A stretch of DNA of 64,000 nucleotides from Pleurocapsa sp. PCC 7319 (lineage in GTDB: Bacteria; Cyanobacteriota; Cyanobacteriia; Cyanobacteriales; Xenococcaceae): assembly GCF_000332195.1 (NCBI RefSeq), contig NZ_KB235922.1, positions 6,297,322 through 6,361,321 of the forward strand. The letters are read 5' to 3'. A program made the position numbers and the translations under genes. Shown in pieces: positions 35,552 to 44,761 of the stretch. Every line of letters starts with the position of its first letter. Position 1 is the stretch's first letter. A model generated the notes under the pieces. The model worked only from the letters and a program-made list of their open reading frames with translations, was not told where the DNA came from and did not search any database.

Positions 35552-38500
35552 TTATTTTTTAGCTAATAAAGCTGCGACAACATCAACTAATTCTTGTGGT
35601 TGAACTGGTTTACCGAGATAGTCTGTAGCTCCTAATCGTTTAGCTTCTTGTTTATGGCGATCGCCTGTGCGAGAAGTTGCCATAACTATGGGTGTATTTT
35701 TAAATGCAGGTTTGACTCTAACTTGCTCTAGCAGCTCAAAACCATTAAGTCTAGGCATTTCAATATCAGAAACAATGAGATCGATTCTACCCTTATATTG
35801 ATCGATCTGCTCTAAAGCTTCTTGTCCATCACGACAAACAATAACCTGATAGCCTGAAGCAATTAGGATTTTTTCGAGCATTCTTCTGGTGGCAACAGAA
35901 TCTTCAGCGATGAGAACGGTAGAAGTGCCGCTAACAATAGTAACGGCAGAATCTTTAGCTGATACTTCTGCAACAGCATCCTGTTCTAGACCTTGAGGAA
36001 GAATTACAGGAATTACCTCCCCTGTACCCAAGACAGTACAGCCTGCTATATAAGGTGGAACGGGAATAGTTTCATCAAATGGCTTAATAATTAACTTTTC
36101 TTCTTTTACTATGTCATCAACTAAAATTACTAAAGGTTCAAAAGCAGTTTTCAGCACCATAGCAACTTTACCTTGACTCAATTTAAGAGTTTTTCTCGGA
36201 CAAGGAAATAAACTGGATACGGAAGCAAGGGCAATTACCTGACCCTGCCAATTAAGATGCTGTTTGTGTTTATCGGTAAAATCTAATTCTCGTTCAGGTA
36301 ACATTTCCAGGATGCTAGTGTGAGGAAAAGCCACCAGGCGATCGTGCAACTGAACCAATAACAATGATTGTAAACTGAGGTTTAAAGGTAGGTTGATCGT
36401 AAAGATTGAACCAAGACCAGCATCAGTTTGTACCCGTAGTTGTCCTTTTAATTGTCTAATTAAGTTGAGAACAATATCTAGTCCCATTCCTCGACCTGAG
36501 ATGTCACTAACTTGGGCTGCGGTAGAAAAATCAGGCTCAAAAATCCAGTTGAGAATTGTCTCGGGCTTAAAATCCTTAATTGATTTGTTAGCAGGGCAAA
36601 TTCCTCTTTGCACTGCTCGATTGTAAACTTTTTCAATGTTTATCCCCGAACCATCATCTTGAATCGTAATAACTAGCTGATTGTTTTGGAGTTTTGCAGT
36701 TAACAAAATAGTCGCTGTTTCCGATTTACCAGCCGCAATCCGGTCATATTTCGCTTCGATTCCATGATCGAAAGCATTATTAAGTAGATGAGTTAGAGGA
36801 GTTTGGAGTTGTTCGAGTAATATTTGATCGACTAGGGTATTTTTGCCCTCAATCTCTAAGTTGACTGGTTTATCAAAACGCTGGCTTAAACCTTTAATTT
36901 GGGGGACAAATCGTTTAGCTAACGTATCAAAAGTAACTAATCGGGAGTCAGTAATCTTAGAATATAAGGTATCGAGATTTTTTTGATTTAGTTCTAGATC
37001 ATCGACTAACTCTCGCTCAACAAAATCTATGTCGGTGCGGGTTTCTTGAATTTGTAACATCAATTCTTGGAAAGATTGCAGACTGGTATGCAAGTCGGTG
37101 TAACGATCCATTTCCAAAGTATCAAAACTATCGTTAGATAAGACACGATCATCACCAGTGGTATTAGCTGCTGTATCTCCTGGTTGAGACATATCTGTAG
37201 ACCGGACAGCTAGTTGATCGTATAAATTTTGGATCTGCTCGCGAATAGGTTCAAATTGGCGAGTTAAAGAACGTAGACGATGATTAGCTTGATTTAATAT
37301 TTGTTGTTGGCGACTTATACGAGATTGACTTAAGATTAGCTCTTCTACATTATTAGTCATTTCCTCTAGTCTTTTGAGAGGAATTTTTAACTGATTAACA
37401 GCTGGTTTTTTGGATTTTTCGGCTACTGTAGCTATTATTTTAGATTCCGATTTGGATACCACAGGAGGAGCAAACATAACTGTTGATAGCTCTTCTCCCT
37501 CATCATCATCAGGAAAATCGAAAAATCCTTCGACATCTTCTACTTCCCCTAATTCCTCATACTCGTTATCTAGCTCACTGATAGCAAAAGCCTCAGAATC
37601 TGAAGCATCTTCTAAATTAGTATCTTCTAAATTGATATTCTCTGATTGGAGATTTTCCAAATAAAGGTTGCGGCGCTGACGAATTTCCTGAACTAATTCC
37701 TGACTTACTAACAAAGCTTCTATAGGATCGGCTTCAGTTAAAATAGTTTCAATTGGAGCTACTGCTTCTGCTAGCCAGGGTAACTCCAAGGTTTCACCCA
37801 TAAAAGTACATTCATCGGCAAAGCCAGTTAAAGCTTCAGTGATCACTTCTTCTGGGGTGTCTAAAGCCAAATCAGCGATCGCCTGCAAAATAGCCTCTAA
37901 ATCTTCGTTTAAAGTATTAACAACTAAAACATTAATTCCTTCCGGTTGACCTTCCTGTTCTTCTTCGGATTCATCCGAGGCTAGGTGACTGAGATAGTTT
38001 TGAATCTCATCACGGAGATGATGAATAATTTCCTTAGTTAATAGTAATACCTCTACTGTCTCAGAATTTTCTAAAGCCTCAGTAATAGGCTCCATAGCTT
38101 CACCTAACCAAGGTAAATCGAGAGTTTCTGCCATAAAAATACATTCATCGGCAAAATCCGCTAACAAAGGTTGAATTACCTCATCTGGGGCATCTAACTC
38201 TAATTCTTCAATGACAATAAAGCTATTTTCTAGCTCTACTGTTAGAGTGTTCCAGACTAAATGATTGTTTTGGCTAGTGCCGCCATCATCATCGGTTGTA
38301 GAACACTCTTCAGTTTCTGAACTAGTTCCAACCAAAGCTTCTAAAGCAGTAATTAATTCTGGATTGGCGATCGCATCATCCACAGTACGAGCCTGACTTA
38401 AAACAAATCCTACTTCATCAATTCCTTTTTCAATCAAAGCCCAGGCTAATTCTCGTTCAGCAATTTGTTCTCCCTGAATACCCACCAGCACATCTTCAAG

Positions 38501-38719
38501 CCGATGAGCCAGATGTTGCAGACTAGTTAGAGATGCTAAACCTGCCCCACCCTTAAGAGAATGGGCTGCTCGCAATAAGGCTGTAAAATCAGGACTGTCA
38601 GGATCTTTGATGCCCTCTTCTAGCATTTGAAGATACTCTGGGGCATCTTCGTCTAAAAAGCATTGACGTGCTTCAGCGGTAATAGCAGCGAGAATTTCAG
38701 GATCTAACTGGGAACTCAT
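35552..38719 (-). CDS. CheA-like hybrid histidine kinase of a Pix/Pil phototaxis system
   Basis: A 1055-residue hybrid CheA. The order is: Hpt (about residues 1-120, with LRAAHSLKGGAGLASL), two tandem helical segments of about 90 residues (150-240 and 260-345, both with DEC-F-M-ETL-LPWL-EA), an acidic linker, the P3 dimerisation helix (NQLKIPLKRLEEMTNNVEEL), the ATP-binding domain (HLLNNAFDHG, QDDGSGINIE, GRGMGLDIV), a CheW-like domain and a C-terminal receiver (VLIAEDSVATRR, DLIVSDIEMPRLNGF, GKPVQP). It is the last gene of the five-gene minus-strand operon that starts at 42797. It should receive signals from the MCP at 38821 and pass phosphate to the response regulators. Confidence 0.93.
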   Translation of the reverse strand: MSSQLDPEILAAITAEARQCFLDEDAPEYLQMLEEGIKDPDSPDFTALLRAAHSLKGGAGLASLTSLQHLAHRLEDVLVGIQGEQIAERELAWALIEKGIDEVGFVLSQARTVDDAIANPELITALEALVGTSSETEECSTTDDDGGTSQNNHLVWNTLTVELENSFIVIEELELDAPDEVIQPLLADFADECIFMAETLDLPWLGEAMEPITEALENSETVEVLLLTKEIIHHLRDEIQNYLSHLASDESEEEQEGQPEGINVLVVNTLNEDLEAILQAIADLALDTPEEVITEALTGFADECTFMGETLELPWLAEAVAPIETILTEADPIEALLVSQELVQEIRQRRNLYLENLQSENINLEDTNLEDASDSEAFAISELDNEYEELGEVEDVEGFFDFPDDDEGEELSTVMFAPPVVSKSESKIIATVAEKSKKPAVNQLKIPLKRLEEMTNNVEELILSQSRISRQQQILNQANHRLRSLTRQFEPIREQIQNLYDQLAVRSTDMSQPGDTAANTTGDDRVLSNDSFDTLEMDRYTDLHTSLQSFQELMLQIQETRTDIDFVERELVDDLELNQKNLDTLYSKITDSRLVTFDTLAKRFVPQIKGLSQRFDKPVNLEIEGKNTLVDQILLEQLQTPLTHLLNNAFDHGIEAKYDRIAAGKSETATILLTAKLQNNQLVITIQDDGSGINIEKVYNRAVQRGICPANKSIKDFKPETILNWIFEPDFSTAAQVSDISGRGMGLDIVLNLIRQLKGQLRVQTDAGLGSIFTINLPLNLSLQSLLLVQLHDRLVAFPHTSILEMLPERELDFTDKHKQHLNWQGQVIALASVSSLFPCPRKTLKLSQGKVAMVLKTAFEPLVILVDDIVKEEKLIIKPFDETIPVPPYIAGCTVLGTGEVIPVILPQGLEQDAVAEVSAKDSAVTIVSGTSTVLIAEDSVATRRMLEKILIASGYQVIVCRDGQEALEQIDQYKGRIDLIVSDIEMPRLNGFELLEQVRVKPAFKNTPIVMATSRTGDRHKQEAKRLGATDYLGKPVQPQELVDVVAALLAKK

Positions 38720-38820
38720 TTTGGATAAGACTGTGTCTTGGTAATAGTTAGTTAGCTAGTAGTTCAAGGAGAAAAAAATAAATCATAGATCTTACCGATC
38801 ATTCAGTTAAAGTTCTTAAA

Positions 38821-40479
38821 CTATTGCTGAAGTTTAAATTGTGATACTGATGACTGGAGGTTTTCGGCTTCACTTACCAGAGTACGTAGAGATTGGACTA
38901 CGTTTTGTGCTTCAGTGGAGTTGGTTTTAGCAATGGTCGCAATCCCATTGATTTTTTCGTTTACTTCTTTAGAAGTATTTGTTTGATCGCTGGTATTTTC
39001 GGAGATATATTTCAGATATTCATCAATCTGTTTACTGGTTTCGGCTAAACTCCGCAGGTTAATTTTGGTCATGCGTACCAGTTCACTACCATTAACTACA
39101 TCAGCTGTACTGATTTCCATTCCTTGTAATACCGAGGTGGTATCTTGGCGAATTTTTGTTACTAACTGTTGAATGTCTTTCGTTGCTTCTGTAATCCGAT
39201 CCGCCAGACGACGAACCTCTTCGGCAACGATTCTAAAACCTTCCCCATGTTCTCCTGCACGAGCAGCCTCTACAGAAGCGTTAAACGCCAATAGGTTGGT
39301 TTTTTCAGAGATACCGGAAATAATTTCCACAATTTGAGCAATTTCTTGCGAAGATTCCGCTAATTGTTTGACTTTTTTGGATGTGCTAGCAACAGTAGTC
39401 CGAATTTTTTCCATGCTGTTAACCGTCTCTTCCATAGCCAAATCACCTTCTTTGGCTTGAATTGAACCTTGGCGGGCAATTTGGGCAGCTTCTTGAGCGT
39501 AGTTAGCAACCGTTGCTATGGACTTATTAATGTCATCAATATTGCTTAAGGTCTGATTAATTTCTTCCGCCTGACTTAAAGCCGATTCCGAAAGTTGACT
39601 TACCGAATTTTCTCCTGCGAAAGACAGTTGACCTACTTCAGTAGAAACAACTTGTACCTCCTGTAATAATCCCTGTAATTTATTCATAGTGGCGTTAAAG
39701 GCATCGGCAATTGAGCCCACCGCACCATCAGTCATCGCAGCTCTAACAGTTAAGTCTCCTTGTTTAGCATCTTCAACGTCTAAGAGTAGGTTCATTACAC
39801 CTTGTTGTAAGGTCTCTTTTTCTTTTTGTTGACGTTGAGCTTCTGCCTCTTGAGTCAGGAGTAGGCCTTGAATTTGTTCTGCCATGTTGTTGATGCTAGA
39901 ACCCAAATCGGCTAATTCATCTTGTCCTAAAATGGGTATATGAATGTCGAACTTTCCACTTCCTAATCTTTTGATAGCGCCAGTAGCTTGCACAATTGGT
40001 TGAATTAACTTGTCTACTAATATAGAAACAATTCCCGCGACTAAAATTGTTGACACAGCACTAACTAGAGCTAAAGTTAACACTAATTTTTGTTGTACCT
40101 GGGATTTTTTTACCTCTAATATTTCCTGGGTGAGTGCCTTGTTGGCAACATAATATGTTGTTGAGCCAACTATTGTAATGGGAATAATAGTTAAGGCGAT
40201 CGCTATAAGAGTGACTTTAAATTTTAGACTAGGATGCTCCACCAATAAACCCTGAGAAATAGGTTTAGGTTCGGTGATCTGAGGGGGGGCAGAGATGGGA
40301 GTAGGCTCAGATTGATTTAAATTGGCAAGAGCTTCTTTGGCGACATTACCGTAATTACCATCTGGATCTACTTGGATAATTTCTTGGTAAAGAGCGATCG
40401 CTTGTTCAACTTCTCCAGCGCTTTCTAAGGCGTTTGCCTGGACGATTTTATTGACGATATCACCTGTGTTATCAGACAT
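38821..40479 (-). CDS. Methyl-accepting chemotaxis protein (PilJ/PixJ-type)
   Basis: A 552-residue chemoreceptor. It has an N-terminal TPR-like stretch (about residues 14-55), then two membrane spans (about 87-110, [17 protein letters not shown], and 130-155) separated by only about 20 residues, so there is almost no outside sensing domain and no GAF domain. A HAMP domain (about 160-215) and a long signalling coiled coil follow, with the MA hairpin tip [19 protein letters not shown]. The lack of a GAF domain makes it closer to PilJ than to the phytochrome-like PixJ. It should couple through CheW (40517) to the CheA at 35552. Confidence 0.93.
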   Translation of the reverse strand: MSDNTGDIVNKIVQANALESAGEVEQAIALYQEIIQVDPDGNYGNVAKEALANLNQSEPTPISAPPQITEPKPISQGLLVEHPSLKFKVTLIAIALTIIPITIVGSTTYYVANKALTQEILEVKKSQVQQKLVLTLALVSAVSTILVAGIVSILVDKLIQPIVQATGAIKRLGSGKFDIHIPILGQDELADLGSSINNMAEQIQGLLLTQEAEAQRQQKEKETLQQGVMNLLLDVEDAKQGDLTVRAAMTDGAVGSIADAFNATMNKLQGLLQEVQVVSTEVGQLSFAGENSVSQLSESALSQAEEINQTLSNIDDINKSIATVANYAQEAAQIARQGSIQAKEGDLAMEETVNSMEKIRTTVASTSKKVKQLAESSQEIAQIVEIISGISEKTNLLAFNASVEAARAGEHGEGFRIVAEEVRRLADRITEATKDIQQLVTKIRQDTTSVLQGMEISTADVVNGSELVRMTKINLRSLAETSKQIDEYLKYISENTSDQTNTSKEVNEKINGIATIAKTNSTEAQNVVQSLRTLVSEAENLQSSVSQFKLQQ

Positions 40480-40516
40480 AAAATTTTTCCTAATAATTCA
40501 ATATAGGCAATTTAAT

Positions 40517-40993
40517 TTAGACAGATACCAGAGTTGATTTCTGATGTAGTAGCTGTAGTAAATTAGCAGAGTTTAAAATATAAGTACTTCTAGTTTCTAT
40601 TTCGACAAAGGCAGTACAACAATCTCGTAACCCAGACGGCGCGGTATCCGTTAGCTGTTGCAGATGATTAGTTTCTGGAGATATAATTCCCACCAGTTTT
40701 GGCGTCACTAATCCTATCTGTCTTTGGCTTTCCCCTAGCTGATGTTTTAAGATTACGGCAGTCAGCTTTTTGCTCAGGGGCGAGCGCTTGTGTACCAGAT
40801 TAAAGAAGCGATCGCTATCTAAAACCCAGAGCAGAGAACCTTTATAGTTAACTACCCCGTACCAGAAATCAGCTACTCCTGGAACCGTGCAGATATGATT
40901 AGTTTCAAATTGAACTACTGTTCCCATATCCGATAGAGGTATTCCCAAGTTTATTTCTGGCGATAGTTCAACGCTAAAATATTCTGAAACCAT
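40517..40993 (-). CDS. CheW-like adaptor (PixI/PilI type)
   Basis: A 158-residue CheW-domain adaptor that should link the chemoreceptor to the CheA kinase. The beta-rich fold is visible: GIPLSDMGTVVQFETNHICTVPGV, NYKGSLLWVLDSDRFF, VILKHQLGESQRQIGLVTP and TRSTYILNSANLLQLL. The arrangement of the strand with ALL-VVNYRG-like sequence (here VVNYKG) is the usual CheW signature. Third gene of the operon, 38 bases upstream of the MCP gene. Confidence 0.88.
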   Translation of the reverse strand: MVSEYFSVELSPEINLGIPLSDMGTVVQFETNHICTVPGVADFWYGVVNYKGSLLWVLDSDRFFNLVHKRSPLSKKLTAVILKHQLGESQRQIGLVTPKLVGIISPETNHLQQLTDTAPSGLRDCCTAFVEIETRSTYILNSANLLQLLHQKSTLVSV

Positions 40994-41085
40994 AAAAATA
41001 AAGTAAATTTGAATTTACTAATTGAGAAGAAAGACATAAGATAAATAGCCTTTTAATTTCTAGTCTCTAATTATTGAACTTTTAT

Positions 41086-41451
41086 TTAGTTAGCAAATTG
41101 AATAACCTTATCTACTAAATTTTGGGGTGCATAAGGTTTGGTAATGTATGCATTACCCCCCTGACGCATGGCCCAAAAACGATCAAATTCTTCAGCTTTG
41201 GAACTACAGAATAAAATGGGAATATCTTTCCAGGAGCTATGCTCACGAATCTTACGACAAAGATCTAAACCACTTTCCCCTGGCATAACAATATCTAACA
41301 AAATTAAATTAGGTGTTGGATTGGTGTTAAGCCACTCCCAAGCCGATTCTGCATTTTCAGTGACAGCAACATTAAAACCAGCATGAGACAGTAAAGCAGA
41401 ACTCATTTGCCTTTCAGCATGAGTATCTTCAACAATCAATATTGTTTTCAT
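41086..41451 (-). CDS. CheY-like response regulator (PixH/PilH type)
   Basis: A 121-residue single receiver domain. Key residues are present: the acidic pair in IVEDTHAE, the phosphoacceptor Asp in LILLDIVMPGESG (about residue 52), the SSKAEEF Thr/Ser position and the Lys in ITKPYAP. It has no output domain, so it acts by docking, as PixH/PilH do. It is the second gene of the operon, with about 110 bases after the first. Confidence 0.92.
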   Translation of the reverse strand: MKTILIVEDTHAERQMSSALLSHAGFNVAVTENAESAWEWLNTNPTPNLILLDIVMPGESGLDLCRKIREHSSWKDIPILFCSSKAEEFDRFWAMRQGGNAYITKPYAPQNLVDKVIQFAN

Positions 41452-41564
41452 AATAATTAATTACTTCTTTTGGTGATGTATCTTAAAAGCAAATAATTTT
41501 GGTTAATACTATAATTCCCAAAAATTTAGTCTAAGTATCATTAATTTATTAGAAACCATCGATA

Positions 41565-42797
41565 CTAATGGGCATTTACGACCAATGTTTCTAATGATTT
41601 GGTTAATGCAATTAACTTATTGGGATCGCAAGGTTTAGTTAAATAGTCAGTTGCACCAGCCAATTTAGCTCTAACTCGATCAATCATACCGTCCCTGCCA
41701 GTTAGCATGACAATCGGAACTTCTTTGAATTTTATTGATTTCCTGAGAACACCACATAATTCATAACCATTAATATTGGGCATATTAATATCCATCAGAA
41801 TTACTGCTGGTTTTTGCCTTGACAATTGCTTTAAAGCGGTAGTGGGTTCAGTAATACTCATGACTTGGTATCCAGCAGCTTCTAAAGTCATTTTTACTTG
41901 TTTTTGTACTGTCTTACTATCATCAATACAAACAATCAAAGTTTGGGTACCATCAACAGATTTAGATGCTGGTTTTGATGGTAGCTTACTATAAGTATTA
42001 CTTGTGTTTTTATTTTGGTTATTGACTTGACTAGTAATACTTTTATCTAGTTTACTTGCTATTTCTTCGTTATATGGTAAGAGATCGACAACATTTTCTT
42101 CTATCGATTGTTTAAGATTTTTTGCCAAAAGATATGTATTTACTCTGGCTTTTATGGCTAACTCATACAAAGAGCTTTTAGCAACAAATAAGCTGACAAA
42201 TGAAGATAGTCTTTGCTCATTTGCCAAGGAAGCTAATTCGGGATAAGTGTAAAGATTTTTCCAGATTTTATAAAATTGCAAAGCATTTTTTTGTTCTAAA
42301 TATAAACGACTAAAAGGAGAACCAAAATAGCTTCTGATCTGCTTCCAAGCATGTATTTGCTCTTGTAACTCTAGTTGTTCTAGTTTAAAACTAATAATTG
42401 ATTTGGTGATTCTTTTTGTCGGAATTAACTTGATGCTAGTTTTTTGAATACTTAAGACATGAGTTAAACCCTCTTTAATAAAGCTAAACAAATGCTTTTT
42501 GATTTCTTTATCTGTTAGCTGCTTATTAGATAGACTTTGACATAATTGCGTATATTCTGAAATTTTTTGCTTTTCTAACTCAGGACAACCAGAACCTAAC
42601 TTAAACCGCTGCCAGAGATAGTTTAATCGTATTTGTTGACCAACCGTAGTGCTAACGTACTGTATTTTTCCCTGCAGCAAATATACATGCCAACTGATAG
42701 AGGCATCTTGAGGCTCTGAAAATTCTATACAACCAGACCAAGCTTCTTGAGATTTGGCTTTGAGAACCTGGGAAGGATTCTGAAGACTGTTGTTCAT
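41565..42797 (-). CDS. PATAN-domain response regulator (PixG/PilG type)
   Basis: A 410-residue response regulator, first gene of the operon. The N-terminal two thirds form a PATAN-like domain (DUF4388 region: SGCIEFSEPQDASISWHVY and LQGKIQYVSTTVGQQ), an element found in cyanobacterial phototaxis regulators such as PixG, TaxP1 and PatA. The C-terminal receiver (about residues 287-405) has CIDDSKTVQKQ, VILMDINMPNINGYE (phosphoacceptor Asp), VMLTGRDG and TKPCDP. PATAN-type regulators in Synechocystis bind the type IV pilus motor PilB or related partners to set direction of movement; that role is inferred here from the family and the operon layout. Confidence 0.9.
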   Translation of the reverse strand: MNNSLQNPSQVLKAKSQEAWSGCIEFSEPQDASISWHVYLLQGKIQYVSTTVGQQIRLNYLWQRFKLGSGCPELEKQKISEYTQLCQSLSNKQLTDKEIKKHLFSFIKEGLTHVLSIQKTSIKLIPTKRITKSIISFKLEQLELQEQIHAWKQIRSYFGSPFSRLYLEQKNALQFYKIWKNLYTYPELASLANEQRLSSFVSLFVAKSSLYELAIKARVNTYLLAKNLKQSIEENVVDLLPYNEEIASKLDKSITSQVNNQNKNTSNTYSKLPSKPASKSVDGTQTLIVCIDDSKTVQKQVKMTLEAAGYQVMSITEPTTALKQLSRQKPAVILMDINMPNINGYELCGVLRKSIKFKEVPIVMLTGRDGMIDRVRAKLAGATDYLTKPCDPNKLIALTKSLETLVVNAH

Positions 42798-42923
42798 GAT
42801 ATTGCTGAGAAATGCTGTGGACCTAAGAATTTAACTCTTTAACTTTCGATATATCTATAGTTCCCAGAAATAGCCTGGAAATTCATGTTTAAATTATTTG
42901 CATTCCTCAACCAGAAATTTTAC

Positions 42924-44315
42924 ATGGCTTTAATCATTGCGGGCGATCGCTCTGGAGTAGGCAAAACAACTATCACCCTTGCCATACTTGCCTACCTCTC
43001 GAAGCAAAGTAATAAAGTACAGTCATTCAAAGTAGGACCGGATTATATCGATCCGATGTTCCATGGGGCAGTGACAGATAGACCCTGTCGTAATTTAGAT
43101 CCAGTTTTAACTTCTGCCAGTTATGTTCAATCTTGTTTTCGGTATCATGCTCAATATGCTGACTGGGTAGTAGTAGAAGGAGTGATGGGACTATTTGACG
43201 GTATTCGTAATCTAAATGTCGATGACCAACAATCTTTGAATGACTATGGTAGTACTGCCCACATTGCCAGATTATTAGACTTACCTGTAGCCTTGGTTTT
43301 AGACTGTTCTAGCTTGTCTAGCTCCATCGCCGCGATCGCTTTTGGTTATGCCAACCTCGATCCTCAAGTCAAAATCGCTGGCGTAATTTTGAATAAAGTA
43401 GCCAGCGATCGCCATTTAGAATTATTAGAAACAGCATTAAATACAATTGGGATGCCTATATTGGGAGTTTTAAAACGTAATGCTACAGTAACTATTCCCG
43501 ATCGCCACTTAGGATTGATTCCCTCAGCAGAACTGACTCAGATTAATAGTATTTTTCAGCAACTAGCCCATCTGGCAAAAATATCATTTAACTGGGACAA
43601 ACTCTTCCCCCTTCTTCGGCATTCTCAATCCCCAGTCCCCAATCCCCAAGTCCCTAATTCCCAAGTCTCCAATCCTCAGTCTCCAATTAGAATTGCGATC
43701 GCTCAAGATTTAGCTTTCAATTTCTACTATCAAGATAATTTCGATATTCTGGAAAAACATGGGGCTGAATTAGTTTTTTGGAGTCCGCTTACAGCTCAGA
43801 ATATTCCTAAAGATATTCAGGGATTATATTTCGGTGGTGGTTTCCCCGAGATTTTTGCCGAACAACTCGCAGTAAATAAATCGGTACGGCAACAGCTCAA
43901 GCAACTAATTCAAACTGGCATCCCTACCTATGCCGAATGCGGTGGTCTAATGTATTTATGTAAACAGCTAACGGATCTTGAGCAAAAAACTTGGTCAATG
44001 GTGGGGGTGATTCCTAGCACTGTCACTATGCAAACTAAATTAACCTTGGGTTATAGACAGGCTGAGGCTCTCCAAGATAGTCCACTTATTCAAGCCCGGC
44101 AAACTGTCAGGGGACACGAATTTCACCGCTCCCAACTCACTGCCCTTCCCTCCACTCCACAGTGGCAATTACAGGGTTTTCATCAATTTAGTTCTCCATT
44201 AACAGAGGGATGGCGAATCGCCAAATTACACGCTTCTTATTTACATCTTCATTGGGGAGCATCGCAATTTTTAGCCCAAAGATTTATCCGACATTGCCGA
44301 AATTATCAAATTTAG
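42924..44315 (+). CDS. cobB: Cobyrinic acid a,c-diamide synthase
   Basis: CobB/CbiA amidates the a and c side chains of cobyrinic acid (or hydrogenobyrinic acid), using ATP and glutamine, in cobalamin synthesis. From ATG 42924 it has 463 residues (a further ATG 13 codons upstream gives an N-terminal extension MFKLFAFLNQKFY without a better ribosome site). The N-terminal ATP domain begins GDRSGVGKTTITLAIL, with KVGPDYIDPMFHG and VEGVMGLFDG. The C-terminal type I amidotransferase-like domain has LYFGGGFPEIFAEQLA and AECGGLMYL (nucleophile Cys). The interdomain linker (residues about 235-256) is built of a tandem heptamer repeat, at 43629-43687. Confidence 0.93.
   Translation: MALIIAGDRSGVGKTTITLAILAYLSKQSNKVQSFKVGPDYIDPMFHGAVTDRPCRNLDPVLTSASYVQSCFRYHAQYADWVVVEGVMGLFDGIRNLNVDDQQSLNDYGSTAHIARLLDLPVALVLDCSSLSSSIAAIAFGYANLDPQVKIAGVILNKVASDRHLELLETALNTIGMPILGVLKRNATVTIPDRHLGLIPSAELTQINSIFQQLAHLAKISFNWDKLFPLLRHSQSPVPNPQVPNSQVSNPQSPIRIAIAQDLAFNFYYQDNFDILEKHGAELVFWSPLTAQNIPKDIQGLYFGGGFPEIFAEQLAVNKSVRQQLKQLIQTGIPTYAECGGLMYLCKQLTDLEQKTWSMVGVIPSTVTMQTKLTLGYRQAEALQDSPLIQARQTVRGHEFHRSQLTALPSTPQWQLQGFHQFSSPLTEGWRIAKLHASYLHLHWGASQFLAQRFIRHCRNYQI
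43629..43687 (+). repeat. Tandem heptamer repeat inside the cobB coding sequence
   Basis: About eight degenerate seven-base units of the CCCCAGT / CCCCAAT / CCCAAGT type run in frame through the linker of CobB and encode SPVPNPQVPNSQVSNPQSPI. The same unit type is a familiar intergenic heptamer (STRR) in cyanobacteria. It adds about 20 proline- and asparagine-rich residues between the ATPase and amidotransferase domains. Confidence 0.75.
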
Positions 44316-44377
44316 CTATATTAACTTCAGATAGAAAATTATTAAATAACCATTTAGGGATATAGGAGGTGATGCCC

Positions 44378-44449
44378 ATGACAGAACACAGTACTATGAT
44401 GGGTCTCCTAGTTGATGATAGCCAGCTGTGTGCTGGGGCTGTTCTCTAA
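44378..44449 (+). CDS. 23-codon leader-like ORF within the structured element
   Basis: The ORF reads MTEHSTMMGLLVDDSQLCAG with a final AVL and TAA stop. It is preceded at 44364-44373 by AGGAGGTGAT, an essentially complete match to the 3' end of 16S rRNA and much stronger than the sites of the real genes around it; the spacing to ATG is short (about 5 bases). Ribosomes on this ORF would cross the 5' strand of the outer stem (44401-44414) and the first hairpins, so translation could remodel the RNA. It contains a single Cys codon and no run of any amino acid, so a classical cysteine attenuator is not evident. It is too short to identify by homology. Confidence 0.35.
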   Translation: MTEHSTMMGLLVDDSQLCAGAVL

Positions 44450-44540
44450 ACAGTCATCTCAAATCTTCTTCGGAAGTAGCTAGGTAGACATTGTTGGAGT
44501 TCCTTCCAGCAGTTAGGTTTCAACTTAGAGACCCTCTAGA

Positions 44541-44616
44541 CCGCCCCCATGAGTAATAGCTACAGCAACAATAGCCGTTGTTGGATGCTGTCTACTCGTG
44601 GGGGCGGATAGTTTTT
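44541..44616 (+). terminator. Long hairpin terminator of the structured element
   Basis: CCGCCCCCATGAGTA (44541-44555) pairs with TACTCGTGGGGGCGG (44593-44607), 15 bp with one G-U. Inside, ACAGC/GCTGT and AACAA/TTGTT extend the hairpin. ATAG and five T residues follow. The stem ends about 146 bases before cysK. Confidence 0.75.
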
Positions 44617-44761
44617 AGACCAAAACAGACAAGATTGCTCTTTCCTTAAACTCTACAAACGGAATTAAAGCTGAGAAATATAAACTATTGAAAATATAGA
44701 TAGATAGAGTAGTTAATAAACAAGCAAAATTAAAGAACTAGTTATTAACCTGTTGTATCTT

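Larger units (their letters stand above)
44360..44616 (+). ncRNA. Candidate structured RNA with embedded small ORF
   Basis: The 437-base gap between cobB and cysK contains a sequence with dense self-complementarity in one strand. A long-range stem pairs 44401-44414 (GGGTCTCCTAGTTG) with 44521-44534 (CAACTTAGAGACCC), 12 of 14 positions. Inside it are hairpins: CCAGC-TGTGT-GCTGG near 44422-44436, CTGTT-CTCTA-AACAG near 44439-44453, CTTC-TTCG-GAAG near 44466-44477, and TGGAG...TTCCA near 44495-44508. A strong terminator-like stem closes the element at 44541-44607. I know no Rfam family that it matches by eye. A 23-codon ORF with a full Shine-Dalgarno begins before the outer stem and reads into it. 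Confidence 0.5.

Noticed and set aside
42924-44315. cobB beside the structured RNA suggested a cobalamin riboswitch.
   Set aside because: The RNA lies downstream of cobB, and the conserved B12-box (GCCACTG) is not present.
44461-44510. CGGAAGTAG near 44471 recalled the glutamine (glnA / downstream-peptide) riboswitch motif GGAAGTAGG, which in cyanobacteria can also precede small peptides.
   Set aside because: The match is limited to a hairpin tip (CTTC-TTCG-GAAG). The flanking CGTTCA and GAAGGAACG strands that form P1 of that riboswitch are not present, and the small ORF lies upstream rather than downstream.
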